Assembly (NCBI RefSeq): GCF_009765905.1
Contig: NZ_LMUO01000015.1
Span: 712,029-746,777, forward strand
Direction: 5' to 3'
DNA: 34,749 nt
Source of the DNA: Mucilaginibacter sp. L196
Lineage (GTDB): Bacteria > Bacteroidota > Bacteroidia > Sphingobacteriales > Sphingobacteriaceae
Both the position numbers and the translations under genes were made by a program. Below are positions 6,711-13,736 of this stretch, in pieces (positions within the stretch are counted from its first letter, which is position 1; the number at the start of each line of letters is the position of its first letter). A model generated the notes under the pieces. It made no database searches. It saw only the letters and a list, made by a program, of their open reading frames with translations, and was not told the origin of the DNA.

Positions 6711-6793
6711 AAATAATTTTCCATACCTTAAGTTAACTTAAAAGTTAATACAATAGGCGCATCTATTAGGCGTTTAATCTAAAAATTACACAC

Positions 6794-7321
6794 ATGAAAT
6801 ATATCAGATTGAATTTCTCCTTGCTCCTTATTGTAGCCGCGTTAATTACTTTACAAGCTTGCAAAGCAAAAAAACTGGTGCAAAAACCAGCTCCTGTAGT
6901 TACTGAAACCGAAAAACCGGCGCCGGTAGCACCAACTCCACAGCCTGCCCCTGCGCCAGCCGCACCTGCCCCGGCACCACAACCGGATTATAATTTTACC
7001 AATATCCAGTTTGAATTTAATTCGGGTGTGTTAAAAACAAGTTCGTATCCGGCGTTGGATAATGCAGCCGCGCAAATGAAAATAGATCCGTCAGCTAAGT
7101 TTATGTTAAAAGGTTACGCTTCGGCAGAAGGAACGGCCGCACATAACATGGAACTATCAGTTGACAGGGCTAATGCGGTAAAAGCTTATTTACTTAATTC
7201 AGGCGTAAACGCTGATAACATAACTGCACAGGGTTATGGCGAAAGCAACCCTGTTGCCGATAATACAACCGAGGACGGAAGAATATTAAACCGCCGTGTT
7301 GAGATCAGTAAACAAAATTAA
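6794..7321 (+). CDS. OmpA-family outer-membrane lipoprotein
   Basis: A 175-aa lipoprotein. The signal ends at LQAC with Cys23 as the lipidated residue. It is followed by a Pro/Ala-rich linker (about residues 30-62) and an OmpA C-terminal peptidoglycan-binding domain. The domain shows NIQFEFNSGVLKTSSYPALD, LKGYASAEGT, LSVDRANAVKAYL and GYGESNPVADNTTEDGRILN followed by RRVEI, with the usual Asp and Arg diaminopimelate-binding positions. It probably tethers the outer membrane to the cell wall, like Pal. It stands alone between the tRNA and a strong terminator. The Pro-Ala linker is low complexity. Confidence 0.88.
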   Translation: MKYIRLNFSLLLIVAALITLQACKAKKLVQKPAPVVTETEKPAPVAPTPQPAPAPAAPAPAPQPDYNFTNIQFEFNSGVLKTSSYPALDNAAAQMKIDPSAKFMLKGYASAEGTAAHNMELSVDRANAVKAYLLNSGVNADNITAQGYGESNPVADNTTEDGRILNRRVEISKQN

Positions 7322-7335
7322 CATCGCTTAATAAT

Positions 7336-7381
7336 AAAAAAGAAAGCCCAATGCATATGATTGCATTGGGCTTTCTTTTTT
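7336..7381. terminator. Bidirectional intrinsic terminator
   Basis: A perfect 15-bp stem (7341-7355 with 7362-7376, containing AGCCCAATGCA) with a 6-base loop, preceded by A-tract and followed by T-tract. It serves both the OmpA-like gene and the convergent C1 peptidase gene. Confidence 0.92.
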
Positions 7382-7399
7382 ATTAAAGTCGATGATTTA

Positions 7400-8587
7400 T
7401 TAAATGCCTGTTTTTTTGCGAATATCTTTTAACACGCCATTTTTGTTCAGCAATATGGCAGTGGTTTTATATTGTACATAAGCTTTGGTAACATACAGGT
7501 AACCTTTGTAATCATTACTTTGGCCCCATGAGTTTTTAACAATGTAATATTCTTTACCATTCTGATCTTTTGCAAGGCCTACAATGTGCATGCCGTGGTC
7601 GTCGGTTGTATTATAATTGTCGAATGCCTCTTGCCTAACTTCGGGTGTAATGTCCAGTTCAGGTTTTGGGCCATTGAACATTTGGTCGCGTTCATCTTTG
7701 GTCATGTCCTGTACGTCTTTTTGGGGTACATAAGCTACGCCGTTTGTCCAGCTGAAGTATTTTTCTGATACATCAGCACCCCATGCTACGGTATAGCCGT
7801 TTTTTAGAGCATTATCAATGATGTCGGTTATCTCATTCACTTTTATGTTGTAAACCTGGTTAAATTCCCAGTTATCAGGCACTAATAAAGTGTATTTTTC
7901 ATAATAAGGGTGATCGGTTTCTGATGAAAACTCTACATAATCATCAGGGTTAATGCCTACTACTTCTTTAGCGAAAGTTTGCGGAGTATAAGTTTTGCCC
8001 ATATAATCAAAACTGGTTGGTACCTGGCCCAGGTAGGCATCAATTGCAGCGGTATAGGCTGGCAACCAGTTTTTTGAAAGTTGACCGTTAGGGTTTGATA
8101 CTACTACTTTTAACATGGCTTCCATCATGGCATCCAGTTCGCCAAATTGATTGCGGGTAGAGCCGTAGGTTAAGCCGGTATAGTTTATTTGCGGCATAGC
8201 ACCATACTTGCGGAACATATTAATAACATCATGCGGTTCGCCGCCATCGCCAAGGCCTACAGCACCATGCATGCGTACATAGTTTATGCCTTTTTCGATG
8301 TATGCACAACGTGCAGAGTATATTTGAGAAAGATCCAATGGTTTTTTGCCTTCGCGGATCATTTCAGACTCCAGAAAAGAGTTGGTTGAATAACTCCAGC
8401 AGGTGCCCGACGAGCCCTGGTTTTTTATTGAAGTATTTGCCAGATCAATAACCGTAGTAAAGGTAAAGCCTGATTTGCTGTCGGCGCTTTGGTTATTTTT
8501 TACTGAGTTTACCAGGTTATCCTGGGCTTTTGAGGTAAATGCCGCCACGGAGATAGCCAGCATTAATGCAATGTGTTTAAATTTCAT
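7400..8587 (-). CDS. C1 (papain-type) cysteine peptidase, secreted
   Basis: A 395-aa peptidase of the bleomycin-hydrolase/aminopeptidase C branch of family C1. The start at 8587 gives a signal peptide (MKFKHIALMLAISVAAFTSK, cleavage near AQD). The longer frame to 8713 would prepend 42 unrelated residues and run through the promoter. Catalytic residues are visible: Gln57 and Cys63 in NQGSSGTCWSYS, His331 in DDHGMHIVG, Asn352 in VKNSWG. It would cleave peptides in the periplasm, unlike classical cytoplasmic bleomycin hydrolases. It is transcribed divergently from the polyprenyl synthase gene. Substrate is unknown. Confidence 0.9.
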   Translation of the reverse strand: MKFKHIALMLAISVAAFTSKAQDNLVNSVKNNQSADSKSGFTFTTVIDLANTSIKNQGSSGTCWSYSTNSFLESEMIREGKKPLDLSQIYSARCAYIEKGINYVRMHGAVGLGDGGEPHDVINMFRKYGAMPQINYTGLTYGSTRNQFGELDAMMEAMLKVVVSNPNGQLSKNWLPAYTAAIDAYLGQVPTSFDYMGKTYTPQTFAKEVVGINPDDYVEFSSETDHPYYEKYTLLVPDNWEFNQVYNIKVNEITDIIDNALKNGYTVAWGADVSEKYFSWTNGVAYVPQKDVQDMTKDERDQMFNGPKPELDITPEVRQEAFDNYNTTDDHGMHIVGLAKDQNGKEYYIVKNSWGQSNDYKGYLYVTKAYVQYKTTAILLNKNGVLKDIRKKTGI

Positions 8588-8610
8588 TTTTTTAGGGTCA
8601 GTTATGATGC

Positions 8611-8640
8611 CAAAATTAACGTAATTGCGATCATTTGCAA
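8611..8640 (-). promoter_or_regulatory. Promoter of the C1 peptidase gene
   Basis: On the minus strand a -33 TTG (8640-8638) is separated by 19 bases from a -7 box TAATTTTG (8618-8611). The predicted transcript starts about 16-20 bases before the ATG at 8587. Confidence 0.6.
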
Positions 8641-8811
8641 ATAGGCGGATTGTGTTAGTTATCTGCTTGTAGTAAATGATGATATATATCATTAACGGTT
8701 TAATATTCGTCAAAATATTTAAGCGGATAACCGGGATAGCTATTTTTAGCTTATGTTTGTTTCAGTTTGCCAATAAGGCGACATTTACTTATAAAAACTG
8801 TTTAGTTTTAG

Positions 8812-9783
8812 ATGCTGAGCATTAACGAAATTAAAAAACCCATAGCCGCGGAGATTGATGTTTTTGAAGATACCTTCAAAAATTCCATGTATAGCTCAGT
8901 ACCGCTTCTTGATCGCATTACCCATTATATTGTAAAGCGTAAAGGCAAGCAGATACGCCCCATGTTCGTGTTTTTTTCGGCGAGCATTTGTGGTGGTATT
9001 AATGAATCAACACACCGTGGTGCCGCTTTAGTGGAATTGCTGCATACCGCGACTTTAGTGCATGATGACGTGGTTGATAATTCATACCAACGCCGTGGAT
9101 TTTTCTCGATAAATGCTTTATGGAAAAATAAGATAGCTGTTTTGGTGGGCGATTACCTGCTATCAAAAGGCTTGCTGTTATCCATCGAAAATAATGACTT
9201 TAAATTACTACGTATTGTAAGCGAAGCCGTGCGCCAGATGAGTGAGGGTGAACTGTTACAGATTGAAAAGGTGCGCCGCATGGATATTGATGAGCCTATT
9301 TATTATGAGGTCATCAGGCAAAAAACGGCATCGCTGATAGCTTCCTGTTGTGCTTGCGGGGCTGCATCCGCCGGGGCTAGTGATGAGGTGATTGAGAAAA
9401 TGCGCTTGTTCGGAGAAAAAATAGGCATCGCCTTCCAGATCAAGGATGATATGTTTGATTTTGGCACAGATGATGTAGGTAAACCGCTGGGAATCGATAT
9501 AAAAGAAAAAAAGGTAACCTTGCCGCTGATCTATTCGCTAAGCACTTGCAGTAAGGCTGATAAAAAACGAATGATAAACCTGGTTAAGAACCATAATGAT
9601 GAGGCTGAAAAGATTGGGCAGATTATTAAGTTTGTTAAGGACACCGGCGGTTTGGAATATGCCGAAACCCAAATGAAAAAGTACCAGGATGAGGCCTTCG
9701 AGATTTTGAATACCTTCCCCGAAGGAGAATCGAGATTAGGGTTGGAGCAGCTGGTGCGCTTTACCACTGAACGAAATAAATAA
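8812..9783 (+). CDS. Polyprenyl diphosphate synthase (trans, all-E type)
   Basis: A 323-aa all-helical isoprenyl synthase. The first Asp-rich motif is HDDVVDNSYQRRG (D85, D86, D89) and the second is IKDDMFDFG (D212, D213, D216), both with their flanking Lys/Arg residues. It condenses isopentenyl diphosphate units on an allylic primer to make a long chain, probably the side chain of menaquinone, at the cytoplasm. Length and the residues before the first motif fit medium/long-chain synthases (heptaprenyl/octaprenyl) rather than farnesyl synthase; the exact chain length cannot be read. The TAA stop overlaps the start of the TerC gene. Confidence 0.9.
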   Translation: MLSINEIKKPIAAEIDVFEDTFKNSMYSSVPLLDRITHYIVKRKGKQIRPMFVFFSASICGGINESTHRGAALVELLHTATLVHDDVVDNSYQRRGFFSINALWKNKIAVLVGDYLLSKGLLLSIENNDFKLLRIVSEAVRQMSEGELLQIEKVRRMDIDEPIYYEVIRQKTASLIASCCACGAASAGASDEVIEKMRLFGEKIGIAFQIKDDMFDFGTDDVGKPLGIDIKEKKVTLPLIYSLSTCSKADKKRMINLVKNHNDEAEKIGQIIKFVKDTGGLEYAETQMKKYQDEAFEILNTFPEGESRLGLEQLVRFTTERNK

Positions 9784-10832
9784 TGCCGAACGAGCTGATA
9801 TTCATATTAGGCTTCATAGTTTTTATTGTTGCAATGCTGTCGATAGACCTGGGCCTGTTTTCTAAAGCAGACCGCCCGGTGACTTTAACACGTGCGGCCA
9901 TCATGAGCGCCGTTTGGATCGCACTGGCCGTATCTTTCTACTTATTGCTTTTACGCTATGGCGACCTGCTGCATCACGTTGATAGTTTTGCCGCACTGCA
10001 ACGGGTTAACATCGAAAATTTTCATGATCTTAAATTAAATCCGAATGACTTCGCGGGAGGGTTGGAGCTATACCGTAAAAACCTTGGACTGGAATTTATT
10101 ACCGGCTATACGGTAGAGTACGCGCTATCAGTAGATAATATTTTTATTATGGTGCTGATATTTACCGCTTTTGCTGTAGAACCTAAATATTATCACAAGG
10201 TGTTATTATGGGGGATAATAGGAGCGGTATTAATGCGCTTTACCTTCATTTTTGTGGGCTCGGCGTTGATTATTAAGTTTCATTGGATCTTGTACCTGTT
10301 CGGGGCGTTTTTGGTTTATACGGGGATAAATATGTTTGTGACCCGTAATAAAGAAGAGGCGATAGACCCTGATAACCACCCGGTGGTGAAATTCGCGTCC
10401 AAATATTTCGCGGTACATCCTAAATTTGAAAAGGGAAAGTTTTTTGTAAAGATAGATGGCAAGAGCCTCATCACCCCATTGTTATTGGTGCTGCTGATCA
10501 TCGAAGTTACCGACCTTGTTTTCGCGGTGGATTCTATCCCGGCTGTTTTCTCGATCACTAAAGATCCTTATATCGTTTTCTTCTCCAACATATTCGCCAT
10601 TTTGGGGCTGAGATCCATGTTCTTTCTGCTGGTGAATATTATTGATAAGTTCCATTACCTTAAAGTTGGTTTGGCGGCGCTGCTCACTTTTATCGGCCTG
10701 AAAATGCTGGCAGGGGAGTATGTGGAGCAAATCGGTTTAACCACCACCATCTCGCTGTTTATTATATTGGGGATATTGGCGGTGAGTATTGGGGCTTCGT
10801 TGTTGTTTCCGAAGAAGGTGGAGAAAAGCTAA
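9783..10832 (+). CDS. TerC/Alx-family integral membrane protein
   Basis: A 349-aa protein with about nine membrane segments. It carries the TerC signatures EYALSVDNIFIM and VTDLVFAVDSIPAV, each with an acidic residue plus Asp in the membrane, and the conserved ILGLRSMFFLL. Alx-type members export manganese or help metal loading at exoenzymes; older tellurite-resistance names derive from TerC. The ATG overlaps the TAA of the polyprenyl synthase (TAATG), so both are translated from one mRNA. A terminator is not obvious downstream. Confidence 0.88.
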   Translation: MPNELIFILGFIVFIVAMLSIDLGLFSKADRPVTLTRAAIMSAVWIALAVSFYLLLLRYGDLLHHVDSFAALQRVNIENFHDLKLNPNDFAGGLELYRKNLGLEFITGYTVEYALSVDNIFIMVLIFTAFAVEPKYYHKVLLWGIIGAVLMRFTFIFVGSALIIKFHWILYLFGAFLVYTGINMFVTRNKEEAIDPDNHPVVKFASKYFAVHPKFEKGKFFVKIDGKSLITPLLLVLLIIEVTDLVFAVDSIPAVFSITKDPYIVFFSNIFAILGLRSMFFLLVNIIDKFHYLKVGLAALLTFIGLKMLAGEYVEQIGLTTTISLFIILGILAVSIGASLLFPKKVEKS

Positions 10833-10895
10833 TCGAGTTTTTTATTCTCTTCGGCTAATAAATTATATGTTTGTATTCTAAACCTGATTATTGAT

Positions 10896-11387
10896 ATGAG
10901 TTTTTTGGCGGACGAAACTTTAGAATATTATATAAATAAAAAAACAAGAGGATCAGTATGGGGAATTGTTTTTGCTTTATTCCTTATATTCATTTTTGCT
11001 AATGCATTTTATTACAAAACATCATCTACAACTGAGTACTGGCTTAGTATGTTATTTATAGTATTTATAACTGTTATTTTTTTAAGATCAATAATGGTTG
11101 TAGATGGTCATAAATTAAATAAAATAGTAAATGAGATTGAAGTTTTAGAGAATAGTATTGTACTGCACACATATTCATTCAAAATTTTATTCTATAAAAT
11201 CCCAGAAAGAATATTTACAATCAACAAAGACGACTTGATTATAAAAGAAGTAGGCTTCCCTTTCAATTCTCAAGGATTACAGAAAACCGAGACTTGGGAA
11301 GTAGATATTAAAGAGGAAAGTATTTATGTAGTTTACAACTGTTTCTCTGAAGAGTTTAAATCAATTATTGATCCCTCTAAAAAATAA
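10896..11387 (+). CDS. Small two-TM membrane protein, unknown
   Basis: A 163-aa protein. Two hydrophobic segments (about residues 20-36 and 48-66) are followed by a soluble beta-rich part. The coding sequence is clearly more AT-rich than its neighbours, rich in Ile, Phe and Lys, and is followed directly by a palindromic repeat cluster. A TAnnTTTG-type box (TATGTTTG, 10866-10873) lies 22 bases before the ATG. I do not recognise the family; the layout (two TM then a cytoplasmic domain) resembles small PH-like or YcxB-type proteins, but this is a weak resemblance. It may be a recent acquisition. Confidence 0.55.
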   Translation: MSFLADETLEYYINKKTRGSVWGIVFALFLIFIFANAFYYKTSSTTEYWLSMLFIVFITVIFLRSIMVVDGHKLNKIVNEIEVLENSIVLHTYSFKILFYKIPERIFTINKDDLIIKEVGFPFNSQGLQKTETWEVDIKEESIYVVYNCFSEEFKSIIDPSKK

Positions 11388-11502
11388 CTTATTCGGCTTT
11401 TGTCAAAAAATGCATCGGCCTGATTGAATATTCTACTATTACCTTTTGGTATTCAAGCGTGGGCACTTGAATAGGCGGAGCAAAAAAATGAACATCCAAA
11501 TT

Positions 11503-11735
11503 CCCTCTTTGCCGCTTGCGGCAGAGAGGGTGGTCGAGCGAAGCAAAGACCGGGTGAGTAAAATATACGAGCGACATTAGCGCAAATGCCAGCCGCACAG
11601 TTGACTCACCCCGACTACGCTGCGCTGGTCGACCCTCTATGCGCCGCAGGCGCATAGAGGGTGAAAATAATTTTACCGCAAAGCGGGAGAGAGGGCTGGT
11701 TTAGCGACTTAGTGAAAACCAGGTGAGTCAACACG
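11503..11735. repeat. Palindromic intergenic repeat cluster
   Basis: The gene-free stretch 11388-11819 holds this cluster and the cdaA promoter. One hairpin is at 11503-11530 (CCCTCTTTGCCGC with its partner), another at 11633-11661 (CCCTCTATGCGCC with its partner). Between them two halves of a larger inverted repeat run outward to inward: GGTGGTCGAGCGAAGC then GGGTGAGT, and GACTCACC then CGCTGGTCGACC. A further GGTGAGTCAAC copy ends it near 11732. Such G+C-rich repeats are scattered in many Sphingobacteriaceae. A minus-strand frame through it (11389-11655) has no protein-like features. Confidence 0.7.
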
Positions 11736-11784
11736 CCAATGCAGAATTAAAAACCGTCTGAATAATATCATTATTTTTAATCAA

Positions 11785-11815
11785 TTGAGGCTTTAACAGG
11801 AAAATCTTACCTTAG
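11785..11815 (+). promoter_or_regulatory. Promoter of cdaA
   Basis: TTG (11785-11787), a 20-base spacer, then TACCTTAG (11808-11815), one base from TAnnTTTG. Only four bases separate the box from the ATG at 11820, so the transcript may be leaderless. Confidence 0.5.
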
Positions 11816-11819
11816 TAAA

Positions 11820-12611
11820 ATGCAGTCCCTCAATTTTAGCTTCCTCAAAGTTACACCGCTAAACGTGTTGGATATAATATTGGTAGCGTTCATTATCTAC
11901 CAGTTATATAACCTGATACGCGGTACCATAGCGGCAAATATTTTCATTGGTTTTGTGATTATTTACCTGGCCTATTTTGTGGTAAAGGCTTTGCAAATGC
12001 AATTACTTACGGTAATACTGGGCAAGTTTGTGGATGTGGGGCCTATAGCGCTTATTGTAATCTTTTGGCAGGAAATACGGCGCTTCCTGCTTTTGGTGGG
12101 TAAAAATGCCTCGCTGCAGCGAAACAAGGCATGGTGGCAATACTTTTTTGGTAAGGCCGAGGCGGAGAAAAATAACTTCGCGCGGATAAAGCCGATCATC
12201 GATGCCTGTAAAAGTTTAAAACAATCGCGCACGGGTGCGTTAATAGTATTTACCAAGTATTATGATGAACAGTTTTACCAAAACAGCTGCGAGGTGATTG
12301 AAGCAAAGATTTCTAAGCGATTATTAGAGAGTATATTTCAGAAGACGAGTCCGCTGCATGACGGGGCGGTGGTAATATCTGAAAATAAAATAAAATCGGC
12401 CAGCTGTATTTTGCCGCTTACCGATAAAACCGATCTGCCACCGCAATTTGGTTTGCGCCACCGTGCAGGTATTGGTGTAACGGAAGCGAATGAAGCTACG
12501 GCCATCATCGTATCGGAAGAAACCGGCGAAATATCATACGCCAAACAGGGCCGTGTAAAAATGAATATCAGCTTTGCTGAATTGGAGAAACTGCTGAACA
12601 AGGATTTTTAA
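11820..12611 (+). CDS. cdaA: Diadenylate cyclase CdaA
   Basis: A 263-aa membrane enzyme that joins two ATP into cyclic di-AMP. Three N-terminal membrane segments (about residues 15-85) are followed by a DisA_N catalytic domain. Signature residues are LHDGAVVI (D181-G182-A183), where Asp binds the metal, and RHRAGIG (R213-H214-R215), which binds the phosphates. RTGALIVF at the front of the domain is also typical. c-di-AMP controls potassium and osmolyte balance and cell-wall state. No CdaR-like regulator follows, unlike the Firmicutes operon. The next gene has its own promoter-like box 12 bases after the stop. Confidence 0.93.
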   Translation: MQSLNFSFLKVTPLNVLDIILVAFIIYQLYNLIRGTIAANIFIGFVIIYLAYFVVKALQMQLLTVILGKFVDVGPIALIVIFWQEIRRFLLLVGKNASLQRNKAWWQYFFGKAEAEKNNFARIKPIIDACKSLKQSRTGALIVFTKYYDEQFYQNSCEVIEAKISKRLLESIFQKTSPLHDGAVVISENKIKSASCILPLTDKTDLPPQFGLRHRAGIGVTEANEATAIIVSEETGEISYAKQGRVKMNISFAELEKLLNKDF

Positions 12612-12622
12612 TGTTTTTGATT

Positions 12623-12630
12623 TAATTTTG
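12623..12630 (+). promoter_or_regulatory. -7 box directly before the sterol-desaturase gene
   Basis: TAATTTTG matches TAnnTTTG and ends four bases before the ATG at 12635, implying a start of transcription at or next to the start codon. No clear -33 TTG. Confidence 0.45.
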
Positions 12631-12634
12631 CGGC

Positions 12635-13504
12635 ATGGGAGAGGGGAACACATTATGGTACTTGATAGGCTACATATTTTTAGGTCTGGCCGTGATGTAC
12701 ACTATTTTCGCGGGATTTGCGTACCTGTTTTTATACAAATGGCGCGGTAAGTTTTACTGGGCATCAAAAATACAGCAATGCTACCCTGAGCGCAAGCATA
12801 TTATGCGCGAGATTTGGCTATCCGTAAGTACCCTGGTTATTTTTGGCGTGGTGTTGCTAGGTGTTGCCTGGGCAAATTACCATGGTTATACCCAGGCTTA
12901 TCATCCGGCGGATAAATATGGCTACTGGTATTACGCGTTCAGCATTGTGATCATGGTGTTTATACATGATGCTTATTTCTACTGGGCGCATCGCTTATTG
13001 CACTGGAAGCCGTTATTTAAAACGGTGCATATAAAGCATCATTTATCTATCAACCCAACACCTTTCGCGGCGCTGGCTTTTCATCCGATGGAGGCTGTGA
13101 GTGAGATATTGGTGGTGCCTTTGGTGGCGTTTACCATTCCGCATTATCCAACTGCCATGCAAATCGTTTTTATTTACTCGTTATTGGTGAATATAGGCGG
13201 ACATATGGGTTACGAAACAGTACCTAAAGAATTTGTGCGCCACTGGGTGTTTAAATGGCATAATACATCAACCCATCACAATATGCACCATCGCCTGGTT
13301 AAATGCAACTACGGGCTTTATTTTAATATCTGGGACAGACTAATGGGTACCAATCATCCCGACTACGAAAAACACTTCGAAGAAGTAGTCGACCGTCGCA
13401 ACAAAGAAAGACTGGCCAAACTCAACAAAAAAGTTTGGGCCCAAAAAAATAAGCAGAAACCTGTTAAGGGATCGGCTGGGTCAAGGGCTGTTCAGCAGGG
13501 TTAA
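12635..13504 (+). CDS. Sterol desaturase / fatty acid hydroxylase superfamily protein
   Basis: A 289-aa membrane di-iron oxygenase. About four membrane segments surround three histidine clusters: HRLLH (119-123), HIKHH (132-136) and THHNMHH (214-219), the HxxxH, HxxHH and HHxxHH set of the family, which bind two irons on the cytoplasmic face. It should hydroxylate or desaturate a lipid; likely substrates in this group are sphingolipid or fatty acyl chains or carotenoids, which the sequence does not settle. The C-terminal 30 residues are basic and of low complexity. It follows cdaA with 23 bases between. Confidence 0.88.
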   Translation: MGEGNTLWYLIGYIFLGLAVMYTIFAGFAYLFLYKWRGKFYWASKIQQCYPERKHIMREIWLSVSTLVIFGVVLLGVAWANYHGYTQAYHPADKYGYWYYAFSIVIMVFIHDAYFYWAHRLLHWKPLFKTVHIKHHLSINPTPFAALAFHPMEAVSEILVVPLVAFTIPHYPTAMQIVFIYSLLVNIGGHMGYETVPKEFVRHWVFKWHNTSTHHNMHHRLVKCNYGLYFNIWDRLMGTNHPDYEKHFEEVVDRRNKERLAKLNKKVWAQKNKQKPVKGSAGSRAVQQG

Positions 13505-13530
13505 TTACCTTTTCCTTTTTTTAGCAGGAG

Positions 13531-13664
13531 CACTGGCTTCAGTCTTTGACTTAAACCTAACAGATCAGGAAAGTTTATAACTTTTTTTATAATGCCGCCT
13601 GTTAGTTATTGTCAATCTCAGACTGACTTTATCTATGGGCTTCAGTTACAAACTGAAGCCAGTG
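13531..13664. repeat. Small intergenic element with 13-bp inverted ends
   Basis: CACTGGCTTCAGT (13531-13543) is repeated inverted and perfectly at 13652-13664. The right end also folds alone: GGCTTCAGTT and its complement (13638-13660) with a 3-base loop. The 134-bp unit encodes nothing and lies between convergent genes. It looks like a REP- or MITE-like element. Confidence 0.55.
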
Positions 13665-13688
13665 AGGATTAAATAAATATTTGTTGCA

Positions 13689-13720
13689 AAAAAAGCCGGA
13701 CTGGTTGGTCCGGCTTTTTG
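13689..13720 (-). terminator. Intrinsic terminator after the M1 peptidase gene
   Basis: AGCCGGA (13694-13700) and TCCGGCT (13709-13715) pair, flanked by A- and T-tracts, so it can work on both strands. It lies just past the stop of the minus-strand peptidase gene. Confidence 0.88.
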
Positions 13721-13736
13721 ATGGATAGATAACAAA

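Noticed and set aside
8189..8624. Plus-strand frames inside the C1 peptidase gene
   Set aside because: Antisense to a gene with all catalytic residues; compositions are atypical and no start signals are present.
7400..8713. Longer N-terminus of the C1 peptidase
   Set aside because: The extra 42 residues precede the signal peptide and cover the promoter at 8611-8640; start moved to 8587.
11389..11655. Minus-strand 88-aa reading frame
   Set aside because: It runs through the palindromic repeat cluster, is Arg/Pro rich without domain or signal, and has no ribosome-binding site.
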